Shown piece after piece: positions 62,448 to 64,000 of a stretch of DNA of 64,000 nucleotides. Made by a program: the position numbers and the translations under genes. The first letter of the stretch is position 1; every line of letters begins with the position of its first letter. Source of the stretch: Blastobasis lacticolella. Its lineage: Eukaryota; Arthropoda; Insecta; Lepidoptera; Blastobasidae. Below the pieces are notes generated by a model. It ran no database searches. It was not told the origin of the DNA and was given only the letters and a program-made list of their open reading frames with translations. The stretch spans positions 20,382,563-20,446,562 of the forward strand of contig LR990048.1 of assembly GCA_905147135.1 (NCBI GenBank), written 5' to 3'.

Positions 62448-62815
62448 TGCCACCCGCCCCGGGTTCCCTCGGCTCGCACAGGTTTTCTCGACTTTTTTAG
62501 TCTTTAATATGCATGTGTTCGGGGGGTATGGGGCTCAACCACCATCTTATGGGCTTGGGCTGCTGACAGACGGACGAGGCTCTGGCGAACCGGCTTCTCC
62601 CTAACGGGTTGTGCGGGCCGGATGGTAGTCACCGCACATAAAAAGCCAAAACACCGCTAAATAAAAGCATGAAAAGGTCCGCTACACAAGAACTTGTAGG
62701 AAAGCAGAGGCCGGGATAAGCGCTAGGACGACGATGATGAATATGCATGTGTTCCTTTCGGAAGAAATTCCCTAACTGATGTTGAAAACCGTCTCAAAAT
62801 CCATGGTTTAAGAGG
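62448..62815 (+). repeat. Family N repeat split by a retroposon
   Basis: Left ccgccccgggttccctcggc and cgcacaggttttctcgact; right ctttcggaagaaattcccta and gatgttgaaaaccgtctc. Together they match 60305-60440. Confidence 0.75.
62521..62739 (+). mobile_element. (GAT)n-tailed retroposon with 15-bp target duplication
   Basis: Flanked by aatatgcatgtgttc at 62506-62520 and 62740-62754, a perfect 15-bp duplication. Body ggtatggggctcaaccacca, gggttgtgcgggccggatgg, ccgcacataaaaagcc, end gataagcgctaggacgacga. The terminal block matches 41670-41700. A recent insertion, family unnamed. Confidence 0.85.
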
Positions 62816-62817
62816 AT

Positions 62818-63728
62818 TTTCTTGTATATATAAATGACCTTCCATACATGGTGCAGAATATTGCTGGTATAGTATTGTTTGCTGACGACACTTCACTGAT
62901 ATTTAAAATTAATAGGAAAGATAATAATATAGACGAAGTAAACTGTGTTCTTCAGAATGTGCTTCATTGGTTTACGATTAATAACTTAGTCTTAAACTCT
63001 AAAAAAACTAAATGCGTTCATTTTTGCCTCCCTAATGTACAAAGTAATCAATGTAATGTTATATTAGATAAAACGCAACTTGAGTTGGTAGAGAAAACTA
63101 CTTTCTTAGGCGTTAATATAGATTCAAAAATTCAATGGGGCCCACATATTGAATCATTGGCTAGTAGGTTAAGTTCGGCTGCATTTGCCGTGTGGCGAAT
63201 AAGGAGGCTAACGGATGTGAATACAGCTAGATTAGTTTATTATAGTTATTTTCATAGTATTATGTCATACGGCATCATACTATGGGGCAAGTGTGCTGAT
63301 AGTGACATCATTTTCAAACTACAAAGCGAGCTGTAAGAGCAATATATGGATTACGTCGACGTGATTCGCTCAAAGAATTGTTTAAAGAAATTGATCTATT
63401 GACTTTCTCAAGTCAATATATATTTGATAATATTATGTATGTTAGAAAGCATATTACCCAATTTGCTAAAAATACTGATATTCATAATGTCAATTTAAGA
63501 AACAAAAATAAACTGGTAACACCGTTATTCAGACTAAGTAAAGTAAATTCATCTTTCATGGGTAACTGTATAAGATTTTATGATCATATTCCTGAATGTA
63601 TTATTAATTTGCCTGAATTACAATTTAAAGATAAGGTGAAAACAACTTTAATGAAAAAAGCCTATTATAAAATTGATGAATATATCAATGACAAAAATGT
63701 ATGGTGTACTACTAGCTCTTCGAAATAG
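62818..63728 (+). pseudogene. LINE reverse transcriptase, C-terminal half (Jockey/CR1-like)
   Basis: The frame from 62821 begins LVYINDLPYMVQNIAGIVLF and runs into ADDTSLIF, the Y-x-(N/D)-D-L-P and F-A-D-D-T catalytic blocks of non-LTR reverse transcriptases, with both aspartates intact. It continues LNSKKTKCVHF (N-x-x-K-T), KTTFLGVNIDSKIQW (LG-x-x-(I/L)-D) and FHSIMSYGIILWG (x-x-x-Y-G-x-x-x-W-G). Near 63323 a one-base loss shifts the frame, which resumes as KRAVRAIYG and continues to 63728 with FKEIDLLTF and RFYDHIP. The N-terminal RT motifs and endonuclease are missing, so this is a 5'-truncated but young copy. Sequence continues as AT-rich 3' UTR. Confidence 0.88.
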
Positions 63729-64000
63729 GAAGTTATTTATAAATTTATAATTTTGTTAATTGGGTGAGGATGATTTGATGTGTAATAGTCATTGAATAAC
63801 AAATATTTTTTTAATGTGTACGGCATTGGCAGCGCATGCTCACTTAAAAGTCTGCCTGGTGGTGGCATGGGGGTCGGGTCGTTCTCTTCCCTCAAATATG
63901 GTTGAATTGGACGATGGCTGGGCCCTGCGTCATGCTCGTGAACGGGTGCTGCCTTGGTGGACTGGCCTGCTTTTGCTGTGCCATTTTTTATGTTTTTGAA
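63729..64000 (+). repeat. LINE 3' UTR and family O-like end
   Basis: AT-rich 63729-63810, then ggcattggcagcgcatgctc, gggtcgttctcttccctc and gtgaacgggtgctgccttgg. The last blocks are the reverse of 54033-54075, linking family O to this LINE's 3' side. The element leaves the window here. Confidence 0.45.

Overview
The window looks like repeat-dense nuclear DNA from an insect, most likely a moth or butterfly. That call is an inference. The window is AT-rich, every recognisable coding remnant belongs to a transposable element, and I recognise several dispersed repeats as ones common in Lepidoptera: LINE 3' ends containing accatcaggtgg, tRNA-derived SINEs, and (GAT)n-tailed retroposons. I found no host protein-coding gene, rRNA operon, functional tRNA gene or CRISPR array. 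It reads as an intergenic or intronic transposon graveyard with some young insertions.

The commonest element is a tRNA-derived SINE, here called SINE-A, with about 20 copies across the window and on both strands. The best copy (27597-27967) has A and B boxes, a (GAT)n tail and a 16-bp target duplication. Its last ~65 nt match the 3' end of an RTE-like LINE whose C-terminal coding remnants lie at 598-786 and 24553-24770, so donor LINE and SINE can be seen together. A second SINE family (SINE-B, eight copies) has its own tRNA-like head and a (TTTA)n tail. A further (GAT)n-tailed retroposon (family C, six copies) and several 5'-truncated LINE fragments are scattered throughout.

Layout. 0-6 kb: relics of a PIF/Harbinger transposon (transposase N-terminus plus a MADF-domain partner), an RTE-like LINE end, a 5S-rRNA-like segment, LINE 3' ends, and a 772-bp piggyBac deletion derivative bounded by TTAA. 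6-20 kb: SINE-A copies, short hairpins, small inverted-repeat elements (MITEs), family C and LINE reverse-transcriptase pieces. 19.6-31 kb: LINE and SINE insertions nested in one another, two copies of a 250-bp TA-flanked MITE (MITE-1), and RTE-like C-termini. 31-38 kb: a MITE, a 30-bp minisatellite, an RTE-like end, and a tandem duplication in which one unit carries a MITE and the other is the empty site. 38-50 kb: the third MITE-1 copy, composite SINEs, a fold-back MITE and more LINE ends. 50-58 kb: a young MITE nested inside another MITE, a mariner-like fragment and a duplicated LINE C-terminus. 58-64 kb: AT-rich unassigned DNA, a 482-bp MITE with a GC-rich core, and a well-preserved LINE reverse transcriptase running to the window end.

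Functionally these elements work as parasite and enzyme donor. LINE-encoded reverse transcriptase and endonuclease are expected to mobilise the SINEs and (GAT)n-tailed retroposons by recognising shared 3' tails, while DNA transposases (piggyBac, Harbinger, Tc1/mariner types) mobilise the short inverted-repeat elements. The nesting gives a relative age order at a dozen loci.
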